A DNA stretch of 64,000 nucleotides from Nocardiopsis sp. CC223A (GTDB taxonomy: Bacteria; Actinomycetota; Actinomycetes; Streptosporangiales; Streptosporangiaceae), in NCBI RefSeq assembly GCF_030766825.1, contig NZ_JASFDV010000012.1, positions 1 to 64,000 of the forward strand, given 5' to 3'. A program made the translations under genes and the position numbers. Below are positions 62,653-64,000 of the stretch, piece after piece. The first letter of the stretch is position 1; each line of letters opens with the position of its first letter. The notes under the pieces are model-generated. The model did not search any database and had not been told where the DNA came from. It saw only the letters and a program-made list of their open reading frames with translations.

Positions 62653-64000
62653 ATGACCGACACCCCCTCCGCATCGGCTGTTCCTCCCCTTGTGCCCGTC
62701 CTGTGGGGCAAGACCGGCGAGGTCGACCACGGCCTGCCCGACGAGGCTTGGCATCCGCTGCTCTTCCACATGATCGACTCGGCCAACGTGGCCGGTCAGA
62801 TCTGGGACCGCTACCTCTCCGCCGCGATGCGGGGGGCGCTGGGCCTCTCCCCCGAGTCCGGCAAGGCCCTGTACATGTGGCTGGCCGGGCTCCACGACCT
62901 GGGCAAAGCGTCCCCGGTCCACCAGAAGCTCAGCCCGCACCACTACCAGCGCGTCCACGCGGTGGTACCGCACACGGCCGACTGCCAGGAAGGCTTCGGG
63001 CACGCGCGGTTGAGCGCGCACATGGTCACGAGGATCCTCGAAGAAGAGGAGGGCTGGCCGTTCGAGGCCGCGCAGTGGGTCGCCGACGTCCTCGGCGGGC
63101 ACCACGGCACCTTCCCCAGCGGTTCCGACACCCATGACCCGGAACGCCGGACGGTAGGCGGCGAAGCGTACCGACAGGCCCAGCGCTACCTGTTCGACGC
63201 GGTCACCGGGTACTGCGGTGTTGACCTCGACGACCTGCGGGACCGCATCCCCGGCATCGGCACCCAACTCTCCTTCGCCGGAGCCGTGGTGATGGCCGAC
63301 TGGCTCGCCAGCAACAGCAGGTACTTCGGCTACGACGAGACCGAGCAGAAACCGACCGCTGAGAAGTACGCGAAGGCCTCGCAGCAGCTCGCGAAGGACA
63401 GGTTCCAGGAGATCACCGAGCTGAACCAGGTCTGGCAACCCCGGCCCGGAGGGGATACCCGGAAGCTGTACAAGGACCGTTTCGGAATCGACGACCCGCA
63501 CAGCACCCAGATCGTGGTCGACGAGATGGCCAGGGCCGCCACCCGCCCCGGCCTGATGGTGGTCGAGGCCCCCACCGGTGAGGGCAAGACCGAGGCCGCA
63601 CTGGCCGCCGCTGAAATCCTCGCCGAACGATTCGGCTTCAACGGCCTGTTCTTCGCACTGCCGACCCAGGCCACGAGCAACAGCATCTTCGGCCGGCTGT
63701 TGAAGAAGTGGTCGGAGTCCCAGCAGCACAAGCCGACCGTCTCCCTGGTCCACGGCAAGGCCAGGTTGAAGAAGGAGTTCGCCGAACTTCCCCCCGGCGC
63801 GGTCGCCGACGGCGGCCGCGACTCGCTGACCGTCTCCTCTTGGATGCGCGGGTCGAAGAAGGCCCTGCTCAACCCCATCGCGGTCGGCACCATCGATCAA
63901 CTGCTGTTCGCCGGGGTGGCGGCACGCTATGTACAGCTCCGCCACCTGGGCCTGGCCAACAAAGTCGTGGTCATCGACGAGGTCCACGCCTACGACACCT
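62653..64000 (+). CDS. cas3: CRISPR-associated helicase/nuclease Cas3 (5' part, runs off window)
   Basis: Unwinds and cuts DNA recruited by Cascade. ATG 62653; 449 codons fall inside the window and the gene continues beyond 64000. The N-terminal HD nuclease domain is visible: HPLLFHMIDSANVAG, GLHDLGKASPVHQ and GGHHGTF. The helicase follows: EAPTGEGKTEAALAAAE (motif I), FALPTQATSNSIFGRL, and VIDEVHAYDT (DEVH box) at the edge. Domain order HD-helicase is that of type I-E/I-C Cas3; the neighbouring repeat favours I-E. The remaining cas genes should follow after 64000. Confidence 0.93.
   Translation, partial: MTDTPSASAVPPLVPVLWGKTGEVDHGLPDEAWHPLLFHMIDSANVAGQIWDRYLSAAMRGALGLSPESGKALYMWLAGLHDLGKASPVHQKLSPHHYQRVHAVVPHTADCQEGFGHARLSAHMVTRILEEEEGWPFEAAQWVADVLGGHHGTFPSGSDTHDPERRTVGGEAYRQAQRYLFDAVTGYCGVDLDDLRDRIPGIGTQLSFAGAVVMADWLASNSRYFGYDETEQKPTAEKYAKASQQLAKDRFQEITELNQVWQPRPGGDTRKLYKDRFGIDDPHSTQIVVDEMARAATRPGLMVVEAPTGEGKTEAALAAAEILAERFGFNGLFFALPTQATSNSIFGRLLKKWSESQQHKPTVSLVHGKARLKKEFAELPPGAVADGGRDSLTVSSWMRGSKKALLNPIAVGTIDQLLFAGVAARYVQLRHLGLANKVVVIDEVHAYDT

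Overview
The window is high-GC (roughly 73%) actinomycete DNA with mostly GTG/ATG starts and short intergenic gaps. The phosphatidylinositol-mannoside genes, a conservon, F420-type enzymes, a SAM-IV riboswitch and the ruvCAB-yajC-apt-relA order point to an actinomycete, most likely Nocardiopsis or a relative (Nocardiopsaceae). That placement is inference from gene content and order.

Layout. 1-5.4 kb: rsmB (partial) and fmt on the minus strand, divergent from a helicase-motif-less priA, then a DinB-like gene and a DUF574 methyltransferase. 5.7-11.6 kb: a class V aminotransferase under a SAM-IV riboswitch, a glutarate-type CoA-transferase/glutaryl-CoA dehydrogenase pair, a deazaflavin-dependent oxidoreductase and a TetR regulator. 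11.6-18.5 kb: relA, apt, yajC, ruvB, ruvA and ruvC on the minus strand, with three oddities: the 3' end of relA is duplicated in tandem, secD and secF are missing between yajC and apt, and a small element lies between ruvA and ruvB.

18.6-25.7 kb: an accessory insert within otherwise conserved core synteny. It carries the most interesting cassette of the window: four translationally linked or closely spaced genes encoding a Nudix/winged-helix regulator (NrtR-like), a J-domain/pseudokinase fusion, a vWA protein and a divergent adenylosuccinate-synthetase paralogue, all behind an 11-bp-arm inverted repeat. I know of no described function for it.

25.7-34.3 kb: yebC-pdxT-pdxS and then the PIM/phosphatidylinositol operon (HIT hydrolase, pgsA, patA, pimA), in the order known from mycobacteria, plus a DUF885 peptidase. 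34.4-39.7 kb: a conservon (cvnABCD). 40-45 kb: a secreted M15 peptidase, a FAH-like protein, a small zinc-ribbon protein, and a LacI regulator next to a GH1 beta-glucosidase with a perfect operator.

45-53.7 kb: methionine supply. metNIQ is preceded by a polycysteine leader peptide and metE by a cobalamin riboswitch. With the SAM-IV element this gives three different sulfur-responsive RNA devices in one window. 53.9-57.4 kb: two tandem NodB-type deacetylases separated by a 116-bp inverted-repeat element. 57-62 kb: pyrD, a PAC2 protein and an ABC-class ATPase. 62.2 kb to the end: the start of a CRISPR-Cas locus, with one orphan type I-E-like repeat, a promoter with a palindrome, a 54-residue membrane protein and cas3 running off the window.
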